Origin: Pestalotiopsis fici W106-1 | Lineage: Eukaryota; Ascomycota; Sordariomycetes; Amphisphaeriales; Sporocadaceae | DNA length: 64,000 nt | Assembly (NCBI RefSeq): GCF_000516985.1 | Contig: NW_006917093.1 | Location: forward strand, 2,356,001 to 2,420,000 | Direction: 5' to 3' | Part shown: in pieces, positions 1 to 12,181 of the stretch | Position numbering within the stretch: position 1 is the first letter of the stretch | How the letters are laid out: each line of letters begins with the position of its first letter | Made by a program: the position numbers and the translations under genes | Notes under the pieces: generated by a model | The model's input: the letters and a program-made list of their open reading frames with translations, nothing else | Databases searched by the model: none | What the model was told of the DNA's origin: nothing

Positions 1-1845
1 CCGTATTAAGATGCATATCGGCACGAAAGTAGTCTAGTCGCATGCTCCAAAGTGTATACTAGGTCTGAAAGTAAGGTACTATGTCAGACAAGCGATGAAG
101 GATTGATGTAGGTACTAGCTAGCCGTATCCTTTCGGTTGGTGATGGGACTTGTCGTTAGCGATGCAGTAGGCAGATCTCGTTCCCCCTTGAGCCAACCAG
201 GAAAGAGTCTTGGGCCAAGCCCGAAGCGCACACACTCCCTTTTCATATCCACGTACCGCACAAAGTAAGGCTCCTCCCACCTCTTACATGTACATGGCTG
301 TTAAATCGGTAGAGTAGGGTCATGCAGACGCGGAACGTCCAACCTTATCGAGCCCTACCTCAGCTTTTTTTTCTTTCTTGTTCTTTTCTTACTCGCATTA
401 TTCCTGTCCGTTCGGCGGATGGGAAAATTTGGTCCCTGTTCTCTCACATAGTGCGTATGACATCTTCATCCTCAATTTCTTCAGCACTCGTTTCTGCATG
501 AGCAGATGACGTCGCCTCGCTACCGCCGGGTTTGAGGGCAAACTACCAGCGACAACTACCCTTTTTGTTCTGTCTTAATTGCTTCGTTCGAATATGCGAC
601 ATGGGCCTTTCTGCCAATGAGAATGCAATCTCATTGATGTAGTTACCTTGTGGACATTCGAAACAGAGGACACTGACTGACTCTTCTCATCCTTTGATTG
701 GTGGTATCCTCGTATCGCCTACCTGGATACTTTCTCTTCCGCGACGTCTCCAGTAGTGGCCAAATCAAAAACCCACGGTGTCCTTGGGGAGAGCAAAGAG
801 GCTGAAAATGAATATTACAGGATACGCACTTGCATCACATATTGGCCGTGCCTGGTTATACAACTTTGGCACACCCCAGGAAGGCCCAAGCAAGCAAGAC
901 AGGCCACCCCGACGCATGTAGGCTCGTAAAATTATACCATTGCCACTGTGTATGACAACTGCCACATGATCAGGACCGTTCAACGGTCGCGACAGGCGAA
1001 ACCCCCCACTTCCACTTTACCTGCACTCTAAATCATCGTCGTTTGTGAAGGTCTCAATATATAATTCTCCGCTGTGCAAATCTCGACTAACATAGTCCAG
1101 ATACCATGGTGGGGAACGTGCCCAGGCAGTCAGTATTCACAATCCTTGGTCTTTGGGCGACATGGAACCGGGCCACTGCACAACAGGGTAGGTAACTAAG
1201 GAAAAGGTATTGCAGCAAAACCAGGGTGAGCCTGGAAAGAATCCGTTATGATAGAGCAGGTACCTACAACCATACACATGCATGGCATAATCCAAGTCTG
1301 TATAGAGGGCCTCTGACAACAGATCATGATCCGGCATACTCTGGTGATCATTCATGCTGGAACGTCGGGTATTTCACACTTTGTACCTAATTATATCAAG
1401 TTCATCCGAAGTCGACAAAGGGCAATCAATGTACAATATAAACATTGCCTTTTTTTCTTCTTTTATTCAACGCGGTCATGCGCGGTCTCTAGCTGTTTGG
1501 TGATGTTCTCTTTCCTTACTTCTTATTTTGCTCTGCGCGAGTAGGCAGGCAGGTTCGTAATAGGACGGAATAATGCTAGGTAGCAAACTGGGGGGGAGCT
1601 TGCTACTGGCTAGGTACTACTGCACATGCTGAATGATTTTACCCATTGGGGGGACGAGGGTCGACCCTGGCACAGCTAGCTAGCAGGTACCTACCTACCT
1701 AGCCCAGGCTCGCTCGACCTCCGGCACCCTTGCCCCCACCATCTTTCTCGCTCGCTCTCCCTCTTCTTTCTCTTACCCTCTTCGCACTTAATTTTCAGCA
1801 CAACCAAGAACTTCCCCCATGCTGCCCCCCAATGGTCCAGGGTAT

Positions 1846-1884
1846 GTGTGTGTGTGTGTGTTCGTGTCTGTGTGTGTAGTAGTC
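1846..1884. repeat. GT dinucleotide microsatellite
   Basis: Imperfect GT/TG repeat, interrupted once by a TTCGTGTC stretch, with a second GT-rich patch about 40 bases further on. It creates spurious open frames on both strands and carries no coding signal. Confidence 0.9.
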
Positions 1885-2572
1885 CTCTTCCTCCCTCTCC
1901 CTCTTTCTGTCTCTCCCTCTTGTGTGTGTATGTGCATGTGTGTGCCTGTGTGTGTTCTCTCTGTTCTTTCGTTAATCTTATTTCTTCTTTCTTCCCGCTA
2001 CTCTTCCCCTTGCGATCAACACACCCTGGGTCCTGGGGGGGATAACGTACATATCCACATCCCACCATCATCACCCTCATCATCACCGTGTCCCAGCCCA
2101 GCCAAGCCCCATGTTCTGCGTTCGTCCCATGGTCCTCCCCCATGCTGACCAAGTATTGCCTACCTCAGCTAGAGGACATCCATATATAACGCCGGCATCT
2201 AGGGTTGTACCTCTTTCCCGTCACCTCCTCTCCTAGCCTAGGTACCAGCCCCATGTCCATGGTGGTGGCCCCTAGCAGCTCACCCAGCGCTGGTGGCAGA
2301 GCAGCACCAGTGCCCGTCCCATGGCCAGAGCCAGCGGATCCCAGAGTCTGTGCAGCGGTGATGCGCCCCATGAGCCCATGCACCTCCGTCATCCTTGTCG
2401 AGTCCATATTGGGCCAATGTTCTAATAAGTGGCACAAAAACCTCCGTCATCCCACCACGATAGTAGACGAAAGTTTTCGAGCATATTGTCCATCTCGACG
2501 CTCCGTCCTAGGTAGCCTCAGCCTGCAACTAAGTTTAGGGGGGAGGCAGAAGACAAAGCTGTTGTATCGTTG

Positions 2573-2597
2573 TTGTCGTCGTCGTCGTCGTCGCCCG
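2573..2597. repeat. TCG trinucleotide repeat
   Basis: About seven tandem TCG/CGT units lie in the presumed 5' leader of the downstream regulator. The run is readable as poly-Ser/Arg/Thr in different frames but lies in no supported coding exon. Confidence 0.85.
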
Positions 2598-3252
2598 TCG
2601 TCGTCCTTTACCTCTCCACACAGGGACGACCAATACCGGATCCGAATTACTGATTAGGCCAGCCAGCTTGCCGTCTGTCCCACGGAGAGAAGGTCCCGCA
2701 AGCGCCTGCAGCTCTCCGGTGCTATTCTTCCAGTTCCCCAAGATACAACGAGATCGCTTACCGTGTCACTGCTTCCTGGCTTCCTTCGGACGAGTATCAC
2801 CAACTACAACCTGTCCCACGTTTGTCTTTTGAGACCCGCCTCTTCCTGAGTCGCTGGGCTGTCCACGTTGTCTACCGTCAGCGACCTCCCATCGATTTTG
2901 CCTGCCGACTAGTTGCACGTCTGGATATACAGTAAATAGTCGTCTTGAAGAACCCAGAAGGATACCTCCACCATCAGCTCGGTCTCTCGCTTATACAATC
3001 GGGTGGAAAGGAACGCCATCCTCTGGATCCAACCAAGACTGATTTGTTAGAAAGCACCCGTCAATTACTGCGGGGGTTTGATTGTCCATCTCGGGATTCG
3101 CTTGATTGATGCTGGCATGCAACTTGTTGCCGAAGAACGAAGCTGGATCTGTACGAAGCTGGTCTGTCCTGTGAAATCCTGGATATCCGATCGTTGTGAG
3201 GGCATCGAGTGCACGATCTTGCAGCCCTCTACAGTTCCGACGAACAGAATCC

Positions 3253-5583
3253 ATGCAAGCCTACCATCGCCCAGGTGAACGACCTTACGTACGACTTGGC
3301 CATCGCCGAGGCGCATCCGATTTGGCGCGCTTCATCGGTGACCTGAGCTGGGCTGACACAGAGACGGAGTGCCGCCTTGGCACAAGGGCATATCCCTCTC
3401 CGCCCATGTCAGGATCTCCACCACTCCCGCCCAAGCCATTTCAAGAGGCCGGTGAGCGAGGCCTGAGCAGTTTTCAGGCAACTTCTCATGATGCATATCG
3501 TCCAACCTTGACTGCTCAAGGGGCCGGTATCCGAGGAGTACCCATTCCGCCTATTTCAACGCAGTCGCATCTGCCCCCGCCTCTGCCCGCAGTCCCCGGA
3601 GGCCGTCCGTATCCTCCAGAGATAATAGAACGACCGGAATATCCGGTAGGCCGCCCGGAAGAATCTCAGAGTCGGCCCTCAGCATTGCCGCCCTTGTCCA
3701 CGTCCCAGCAGTCCCATTATGCCCTGCCTCCGAGGCAAGGGCCAATGCCAACGACATCGCCATACTCGTTGCCTCCAAGACCGCAGACAGCAGATGCGGC
3801 CGCTTATACTTCCCCTAGGTCACAGCGAAAGACAAAAGGGCACGTTGCGTCAGCATGCGTGCCATGCAAGCGAGCACACCTTAGGTAAGATCCCCAAAGC
3901 CTCTTGGGGAGCAATCATGGACGTATGATACTAACTCTCAATAGATGTGACGGTACGTAGTTTCAGCAAACACTTTCCTCGAAATCATGAAAACCTGGTT
4001 TTGTTCTGTATCATACTACCCTTTTTGGAGCTCATCATTTCTCGAGAGCGGCGGGCAAACGAATTCGGCACGATAAACAGGCCTTGAGAGGAACCGCCGC
4101 TTCCGCATGGTCGGAAAAGAGACCTCACCTTGTGCCATTTGGTGGTTGTGGCGAACATCGCCAAGTGACGATGCCCCTATCCAGAAGCCACCTTCATCTT
4201 GCTTACCCCGTCACTTGAAAACTTCTGCTGGCTTGCAAAAGAGTAACAATTCAATAATCCACACTTGTGAATACAATTCATCAGCTCCTCAGCAAGGTAG
4301 CCGTCAAAGTTGACTCGGACATTGCTCTGATTTCAAATCACTTGATCTTTTAGCAGCTGGCTAACAAAAATCCACAAATAGCTCAAAGACCATGCTCGAG
4401 ATGTCTTAGCAATGGCAAGGAGGATGCGTGTATCGACGTTCAACATAAGAAGCGTGGTCGTCCGCGCTTACGAGAGGATAGGGAAGCCAGGTTCGACTCG
4501 TCCCGATTCCAGCAACACCCGGCAGATCCAATGGCAAGACGGCCCGTCTCTCTATATGCGCCTGTCAGCGCACCGGCAGTGGCCTTTGATGATCCGCTGC
4601 GAAGGAGTCAGTCGTACAGGGTACTCAAATCACAGCCGACAGACCCCATAGCACCACGGTACCTCGAGCGTGGCTCCATTGGAGATGCGCACATATATCC
4701 GCCGCCACTGATGACACCTCCGAGGCCACTGGAGCCAATAGCATTCTTGTCGGTTGACTTTGAGATTGTTAGAGTATCGAATCCTTTTGTGGATGCCATT
4801 GGTGCTGGTATGGCACAGGCCATCCTGGGGAGAAAACTCGAGGAGATCATGGCGCCGCAAGAGAAAGACAGGGTGGCTGCTTTGCAGCGAGCTCTGCAGA
4901 CGGAACAAGGGCGGAAGGAGCCAAACTATCTGCCGCCTATTTTTGGCAGACAGGAGTTGGAACGCATTGTGCATTCAATGCCACTCGACGCCGAATACAT
5001 CTCGAGGCTCCCACTTGAAAGGCAGGATGCCTTCACCTTCCTGACGGCTCAAAGACAGGGTCGCCAATTCTCGGTTCGCGTTGGACTCGCCAAGGAAGAC
5101 TCGATTTACTTCGTTGTTTTAGTCCTCAACATCCAACCGCCCTTGTATTCACATCCGTCACCGTCTCTGCATGCCCGAGAAGTTCCTTATCCATATCATC
5201 AACAGGTACTCGCTCCCCAGCTTACACCTGTGTCAGCATCCTTTGACATGGGCCGACCCAAGCTTGGTGACCTTCGAGAACAACGTGATGACATGATGCC
5301 TCGGCGGCAGACAATTTCAGGAACACAAGGGCAGGCCGGTCCGAGTCCTGGTGTGAGCCCGAACATTCCCTCATACGCTCCTTCTTCGGGTCGTATTGAA
5401 CATCCGGCTGGCCCTTCTTATCAGATACCTCGAAGCGAGTTGCCACCTGCACGTCCGCCGGTGCAGCCAGGATACCAGCTTCCCCCTATCCGAAGCCAAG
5501 GACCCGTGCCCGACGCCCGTCCTGGGCGAGTCGACATTGGCGGCCTGATAGATCAACCCGAAACGTCGCGTCGTGGGCCTTAG
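3253..5583 (+). CDS. Zn2Cys6 transcription factor with PAS-like domain
   Basis: Exons 3253-3884, 3945-3952 and 4382-5583 encode about 613 aa. The first ~190 residues are Pro/Ser-rich and disordered. A zinc cluster follows with Cys at about 202, 205, 212, 218, 221 and 230, then a basic KKRGRPR stretch. A PAS-like region (about 333-450, around AFLSVDFEIVRVSNPF) and a Pro-rich tail complete it. The last cysteine spacing of eight and the PAS domain resemble the ERT1/AcuK class of carbon-source regulators; the exact orthologue is not established. The middle exon is only 8 nt and lies inside the zinc cluster; both flanking introns have branch sites (ACTAAC, GGCTAAC). The start is uncertain: the frame is open to 3196 without an ATG before 3253, and a second candidate ATG is at 3406. 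Expected to act in the nucleus. Confidence 0.85.
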
Positions 5584-8500
5584 CGGGAATTGAGAAATCC
5601 TCTCCTGGCCAAGACTGTCTGAAGATGGTCTCGAGTAATCGACAGCCTCTCAGGGGCTACATCGTCTTTTATCCTTTTCAGTTGAGCTCGTAATCGAGCT
5701 ACTAATATCTCTATTGAACGTACTTGGTTGTAATTGTACGCGAGATACCCCTTCTTGATTTTTAGTTGTGGCATGGAGATACCTCTGTACAACGTTGATG
5801 CATCATTCTGCTTTGCATACGCCTGGCCTGTGGTTCATTTCTTCGTCTGCCGCCTTGGTGCGGCGGTGTCGTCTGCATTGGTGGATATTGAAAAGGGGTT
5901 CGTCCTCGATAGTATAATTTCTGGCGGCCAGTCATCATTATTGGCGTTGGAGGTCCACTCGTTCTTTGTTTTATGCATATCCCCAGGAGATGGGAAGATG
6001 GGAGCAGACTTGGTATTGCTGAGGATTGACGATGGTTTTCCTCGTTTAGCCCGGAGAACTCTGTCGGCATGAGAAATGCCAAGGATGAACTTATGAGGGG
6101 TTGTAATATCGATATGAAGTCGTGCTATTCAAATATCTGCCCCGTTGTGCCGTAGTGACTTGGAAACGTGACATGACCAAACTTGTTTAACGCCTCTGTT
6201 GGTAGTCTCACTCTCTCCGAGTGCTGGGAGGATGGCTATTAGTTTAGCACTTGAATTCATCCAGGTTTCATTTTCCAGGCCGGAAGATATCGAGTGCGTC
6301 TCGATCCATAGTCGGATCATATTTGGGGTTTCGCCGAGCCGCCCTTGTCACCAAGTATTGAAAGGCGTTTCGTGTTCATTGCAAAAAAGGTTCGCATCAT
6401 GCTCTTTGCATGGAAAGTTTGTTGTAGTCCAGACAGAAAACCTATCCCGTAATATGTAGTTGCCGGCGATCCTGTGTCAGCCACAAAGTCCAGCTAATAC
6501 CAAACGTCGTGGTACAAGGTGGGGTTGTTGGGAGCACCGGTGGTGGCCAGCTGAGTTTGCGAGCATGCATACCTAGGTAATACATGCTGCATAAGATGCA
6601 GACTGTATTGCAGAGGGTGGCTTATGGTGGCGCTCGTGACTATGCTTTCATGATGTCTGATTCTTTTGAGATTGTTGAATTTCTTTGATTTATTATGAAA
6701 TGATTAATAGAAGAAGGAAGGGAAAACGGGAGGGAGAGATGGGTGAAATAAGAGACACTCTCGGTGGGTGACGGAATGGGCTCCCGACAATAGTAACAGG
6801 CCAGGCCCGGGGAAGACAAACTACATTTGGATTTGGTAGGGACTAGGTAGGTTATGTATTTGTAATTTTATCTGGGTATGGCCGGCTTGAAATGGGCGCA
6901 ACCGACGTGGAAAAGGGAATGAAGAGAAGAAGATGAGAGAAAGAAAGACTGAAGGAAAAGGTCGCAACGGCTTGCCAAGGGGCGGCCCCCCGCCACGCGA
7001 GTTTCATACGAAGAGCGACGAATAAGTTTATAGTTGAACTCAGATATAAGGCTCGCGCCGTAACGTGTTGTAGTCGGTAGGTAGCGCAGCCACCGGTAGT
7101 CGACTCTATTATGGGGGAGGAGGGACATTGTTGTCTTGACCTTTAATCTGTAGATGCAGGCTTGTTGCAATTTCCGTTCCACGCATTTGAGGTTGTACTT
7201 GCGGTTCGTCGTTCCCCTTCATCAACAAGAGCTATGAATCTCTGTTTTGTGCAATGAAAGAATTCCCGTTCGAAAAACAAGAGTGGCTCACATCATTTCT
7301 TCTTCTCTTCTTTCCCAGTCTCATTTACGGTGAGAGGGGAAGAACAAAAAAGAGGAGAGAAGAGAGAGAATGTCGGCCGTGGTGTAGGGCCTTTTCTTGG
7401 TAGACGGTGAGAATAGACTGGGATCAATGACTTGAAGACCCCCCCTGTGTTTGTTTCTCTCGTTTTGTTTCGTTTCCTCCTGCATTTCCCCCAATGCTAT
7501 CCAATCCCTTGCCCTGTCTGACCATGCAAAAGTACACGCAAGCTGTAAGTAAGCCTGTGGCTCTCGTGCCTGGATCGGGACCTTCACCTCGCCTACCTAC
7601 ATTTGTAGACCCCCGCAATTCGTCCCTTGAGAGTGGGATATTACCTTTTGCTCTTATCTTCCGTGGCCGGCACTTTTACTCATTTATAAAAGGATCGAGT
7701 ATAGGTCAAGGCTGGTTAGCCAAGCAGATGTGACAACGGGTGCTCGCTTCGTCGTTGCATTTGCGGTCGCATTGCGTTTTGTTGCTCTCTGTAGGTGTAG
7801 GTAGGTAATAAGCGTGATTGACATTGGGGGGTTGCACTACCTTGATTTTTTCTAGAGGGGCAATAACGCACACTAGGCGCTGGGACTTGGGTGGGATTGG
7901 ATCTAGGCGAGGGGGGGCCGAGGTGTGCAAGGGTTTCGGGGAATTATCACCCCTGGTCCCCCCCCCCAATCGAACCAGGCTCAGTTGGTAAAGTTGAGAT
8001 GAAGCCAGCACACGATGTTTGCAAAGCCATATACGAATATTTACTACTACGTACTACAGCGTATGTTTGGACGAAACACGGATGAGAACTATCGAAAACG
8101 GCACCCTCGGCTGGGCATGAATCATTTCTTCCCTGTCGTGTGTATCATGCATCAAATGTTCAGCTTTGGCCAGCTTTTCTCACCTCCCCAAAAGAGCATC
8201 GCGACTTGCGAAAATCTCCCAAGATTGCAGGTGGTCTCTCTGACAGGCATCCATACCTACCTGGTTACCAAGATTCCAAGATATCATGACATGTCGAGCA
8301 TACCCGACTCTTCTTGGCACTGCTTTGAGGACATGGGAGTCAGGGTCTGTCTGCCTGACTCTTTTTTTTTTTTATTTTAACAAATCACCCAGATCATAGC
8401 AGCATACCATCTATCAAAGTGAACTACCATGATGTATCCTTTTCTATATATGTAAAGTTGGATCTGACGACGAATGGGAGAAGCGCTGGATGAGATGGGC

Positions 8501-9388
8501 TTCCATATCTCGAGAATGAAGGACAATTCGAAATACCCGTGGACACAGTACCACCCAAGGTCATTTACATACATGCGCACGCAGCCTTTAGCACCTGGGC
8601 AGGTATGGGTTTGGCATGTCAGCGCATGAACCCGGCTCCCGACAGCCGTGCGTTCCCTAACGATGTACTGTAGGTGCTACCTACTGTGTATATTGCAATG
8701 TAGGTTAGGAGTTTAGCGACGTGGAAAAGAGGGGAGCCGGGAGCCGGGAGTGTTCCGAAAGGTTACCACTTACCAACCTACCATTGTGCTACCTGCACCT
8801 ATCCATCATGGTCTGAATTCCATTAAACTTTCTAGTGTTCCCATCCTCAACCTGACCTTCTGACAACCTCAATCCCGGTACTACGTACCTACTATTTCAC
8901 GAGCTGTCCGCCAAATTCGATAGCCAATGTAACGGAAAGAAAATTTGGCCGCATTTCCCCGCCAGCTCGAGAAAAACGAGAGCCCGGGGGCGAGAAAGAA
9001 AGCGAGATTGGTAAAGAATGGCAACATTCGGCTCGTCTCGCCCGGCCTTTCGGTTGCATAATGGCCTTGGCCAGCACGCTTTCTTGCAATAGCAATGCAA
9101 CCGCGAAAGGAAATGGCACACCTCTATCCAAGTCGTACCCGAAACAAATCACAAGGTCATTATGTTGACGCCCATTTCTTTTGTATCGAGCTACGTGTGA
9201 TTCGTTCGATGTTCAGCCGACCAAGGTCCATCTCGCAGTCAAAACGTGCGAATTTCTCTCAAGCGAGTCCGTGATATAACATCATATCATGGCATTTGCA
9301 TCGATTGTGGTACCTAGTGTCCACCTGACGGTCTTTCTTAGGCCCCTGGGCAAAACAGAAACTTTGAAGCTAATCACTTTCCTGAACG
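5584..9388. other. Intergenic region, no supported gene
   Basis: This stretch of about 3.8 kb has only short overlapping frames on both strands, with no recognisable domain and no set of splice sites that extends them. It carries polypurine/polypyrimidine tracts and several TACCTA/TAGGTA motifs. It probably holds the 3' UTR of the upstream regulator and the 3' flank of the minus-strand gene that ends at 9389. A small or non-coding gene could be missed. Confidence 0.5.
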
Positions 9389-10154
9389 TCACTCCCTGTC
9401 ACTCGGCCGACTTGAAGGCCCAGCTTCGCCTTGCTTTGCGCGATATGGAAGCTCCACCTTCCTCTTCTTGCTGTCGCTGGCCATCTCGTCAAGCTCTACC
9501 GATAATTTGTCGCGGCTGCGCGGGCTGTCATCGTCAAGGATCTCTTCAACACGTCTCGGTCTCTTTCTGTGTGGTATCAAATCTGATGGCCACTGAGAGA
9601 ATAGGAATTAGCTATCTGTCTTGGAGGGTGTGTGGAAAGAGCGAGGAATAGTTGGACGTCGATTCTTGCCAGCCAGACTGCTCTTTTTGCAAAAACAAAA
9701 AAGAACAAAAGCTTGTGTCTGCTCCTGGCAAAGAATGGAAAAAGCAAGAAGAAGAAATGGAAAAGTGCTTACCGGTGGCGGCGTGAGGCCGCGGAGAAGA
9801 CTGTCACTGCAATTAAGAATTTCGTCGGTAGACGAGATTGGCTGATCATGTCCACGTTGGAAATCCTGGACGCGGCGGACCGCAGCGCGTGTGAGATGCT
9901 TTGACCGGGGGCTTTCACTCATGGAGCTGACATAATCTCAGTACTGTCCTTTCTTTCTTTTTCGCTCCCTTTTTTTCGTCAATTTGTGTAATGACTTACT
10001 TTTGGCTTCCTGGAATTACAGCCGTCGAGTTGCCTCCATCGTCGCCGTCGCCATTGCCGCTCAAAGGTTCTGGCGAACCTCGAACTGCCTTTGTCGACCC
10101 GTCGCCCTCCTCCACTGTTTGAACCAGACTCCGATCCCGTGACTGGGACGACAT
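9389..10154 (-). CDS. Small unknown protein, predicted nuclear
   Basis: Exons, in transcription order, are 10154-10000, 9926-9773 and 9592-9389, giving 170 aa. Donors GTAAGT and GTAAGC and acceptors GTCAG and CTCAG keep frame exactly through both introns (phase 2, then 0), which is the main reason I call it. The protein is hydrophilic, Ser/Asp/Gly-rich at the N-terminus. It has LRGLTPPP at the second junction and a basic patch HRKRPRR followed by an acidic run. Near the end KKRK looks like a nuclear localisation signal. No signal peptide, membrane segment or known domain is seen. The start is the first ATG of the open stretch; an upstream exon is possible, because an acceptor-like TATAG lies about 45 bases before it. 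I do not recognise the family. Confidence 0.55.
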
Positions 10155-12181
10155 GTGGCTGGAATGGCTGGAATTGATCAAACGGTCTGGTATTTGCTCT
10201 TGCTATACCATGCTGTGATGTCTGACACCATTGCTTATATGATGCACTGATTACAAGCTCAGACTTGAGGCCGCCCACACAAACCATGAACTTGCAAAAC
10301 TTGAATACTTCCATCCCAAGTGGTCACGCACATGATGTAGGTGGCAAATTTTGCAGTGAAACTATCTACAGACTAACTGAAGAATGCCTCGATAACTGCG
10401 CCTTGGTGTTGGTTCACCCCCCCAGTCGTAGGTTGAACCCCCAAGTTCAGCCTCGCTACCAGACAGGGCCCCAGTCAGCGCGGCACGAGATCTATATTCT
10501 TCCTACTTATAATGAGTGAACTTCATACAATACTTCGAGGGTACAACATCTAACGGCAGAGTTAGTAAAGCTCTCTGTCTCTATGTGTCCAATATCGAGG
10601 GCAACAATGGCGCAGATATTTTACGGGTGCAATTATCAGGTGAATCTGCTTACAGCAAGGTCAAGATATCATTCAAGATTGCTTAGAGCATTTTGCCGAA
10701 CTTTATTGAGTTTATGCCATTATTGGTAAGAAAACTGCAGTCATTTTGTATGTGCCTGGTAATGGTCTCTGTAATCAATGATTCCATACTTCTATCCGAC
10801 TGATCGAAGATGGCTGCTCAGGCAGAATACAAATCCGTCAGCACAATTTTTGTCAAGAACGATAAGTATTCAGAGGGTAGATGAATATCATGCTTGACTG
10901 GAGCTCAGGTTGCTTACACGCATCCTCCCCTGCCATGAGTCTTCGCGTTCAGGGCCTCCTGTTTACAGTCAGTGAGGAGGGGACGCTTAATCCGCCATTA
11001 TAGAATCACACATCGGTCCCGACGCACTTTTTGAATCTCGCTGCTCTCTAAATGTGTGTAAGATTCCCAGGGTCTCGGGCAGTCGTTTCATTATCCATAA
11101 GAAAAGGATCGAACTCAAACCCCCCAGCCCTTGGGCTGAGTAGGTCAGCTGTACCGATAAGGCTCTCCCGGCCCCCAAAACAACCCAAGGGGCTGAAAAA
11201 TAGCCTGCTCGACACCCCCATGTCGCTGCATGAATTCATTGTAAAAAGGCATCTCAACTTGCCCATGGGACTCTTTGCGCCACGACCGTGGGGCCTGGCT
11301 CGCTGGGCTGGAGGTCTCCCACACTTCCAACGAGAAAGTGCGACAGTGGTTTTAATACAGCTTCTTCTGATCATGGTTTGTGCCAGGTGCGTCATTGCGA
11401 CAGTCCAAGGGGATAGTGGAGTGTGATATAGCTTCCTGGAAGTGATGACTTGAGATGAAGAAAGCCTTGAAAACAAAGCATCTGCCTTGAGCTCCTCTGC
11501 TGCAGTTTCGCCTAGCTGGCTCACTGGGAAGCATATACGGACACTCAAGGCATATCTTGACCACGCGCCTCCTCATCACTGACCGCCCATGACTTACCAA
11601 GCCCAGTTGGACCGCGCAACGATGCAGGATCGACAGCTTCTATTGAACTGACCTCAGTTCTGTGAATGTATACATTGCTGACAATTCTTGTTTCTTTGCA
11701 ATTATTACGATAATTTGCTCCAAGATGAACATGTGATATAGTAAAGAGTAGCAGGCGGCCCAACTAACATAGTACCTAGAACAGGGTCCCCACTTTCTTT
11801 TCCAGCGGCATTGGGCGTAATTGGTTGGGGCTCTTTAGCGCTGCTCATCTAGGTATTCACACTCTATCAATGCAAATGCCCGTCATGTGACCAATGGCAC
11901 TTCGATCTTTGCGCGTTGGCAGGTACAACCCATAGCTCCCAAAATTTGAAATAATTGCATCGACGGACTTTCCAAGTCTAAATCATCTTGAATTTCTTCT
12001 TGTTGGGCAATACCAGCCTCTGACTTCAGGCAGATTGGGCGGCGAGAAGACTTGACACGAAAGGTGTGCCTAGGGTTTCTTCTCAGCTTCTGGCGCTATA
12101 CGCGGGTCGCATCGTTCACATCGGACGTGGCAGCCTCCATCCGAAAGCAAAGACCCTGAGCACATCAAGCGGCACTTGACC
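10155..12181. other. Intergenic region between unknown gene and MLH1
   Basis: About 2 kb. Two overlapping open frames (11048-11548 minus, 11052-11426 plus) cover a GC-richer patch but show no domain, composition bias or usable splice sites, so I do not call them. The last 300 bases before 12182 are the likely MLH1 promoter and leader. Confidence 0.5.

Larger units (their letters stand above)
1..3252. other. Long non-coding leader/intergenic region
   Basis: I see no convincing gene here. The stretch holds pyrimidine-rich tracts, a GT microsatellite near 1846-1884 with a second GT-rich patch at 1921-1954, a TCG/CGT trinucleotide run near 2573-2597, and TACCTACC-type motifs near 1685-1700. The open frames in it are low-complexity readings of these repeats. 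Its position and CT-rich make-up fit a promoter plus a long 5' leader for the regulator that starts near 3253, as is common for fungal regulatory genes; that is inference. Confidence 0.6.

Noticed and set aside
1691..2152. 153-codon minus frame with Thr/His repeats
   Set aside because: Produced by the GT microsatellite.
11090..11180. Minus-strand tRNA-like stretch with GAGTTCGATCC
   Set aside because: T-stem and acceptor stem do not pair and the anticodon loop is improper.
11048..11548. 166-codon minus frame and its 124-codon plus partner
   Set aside because: Overlap on opposite strands, no domain, composition of a chance G/C-rich open frame.
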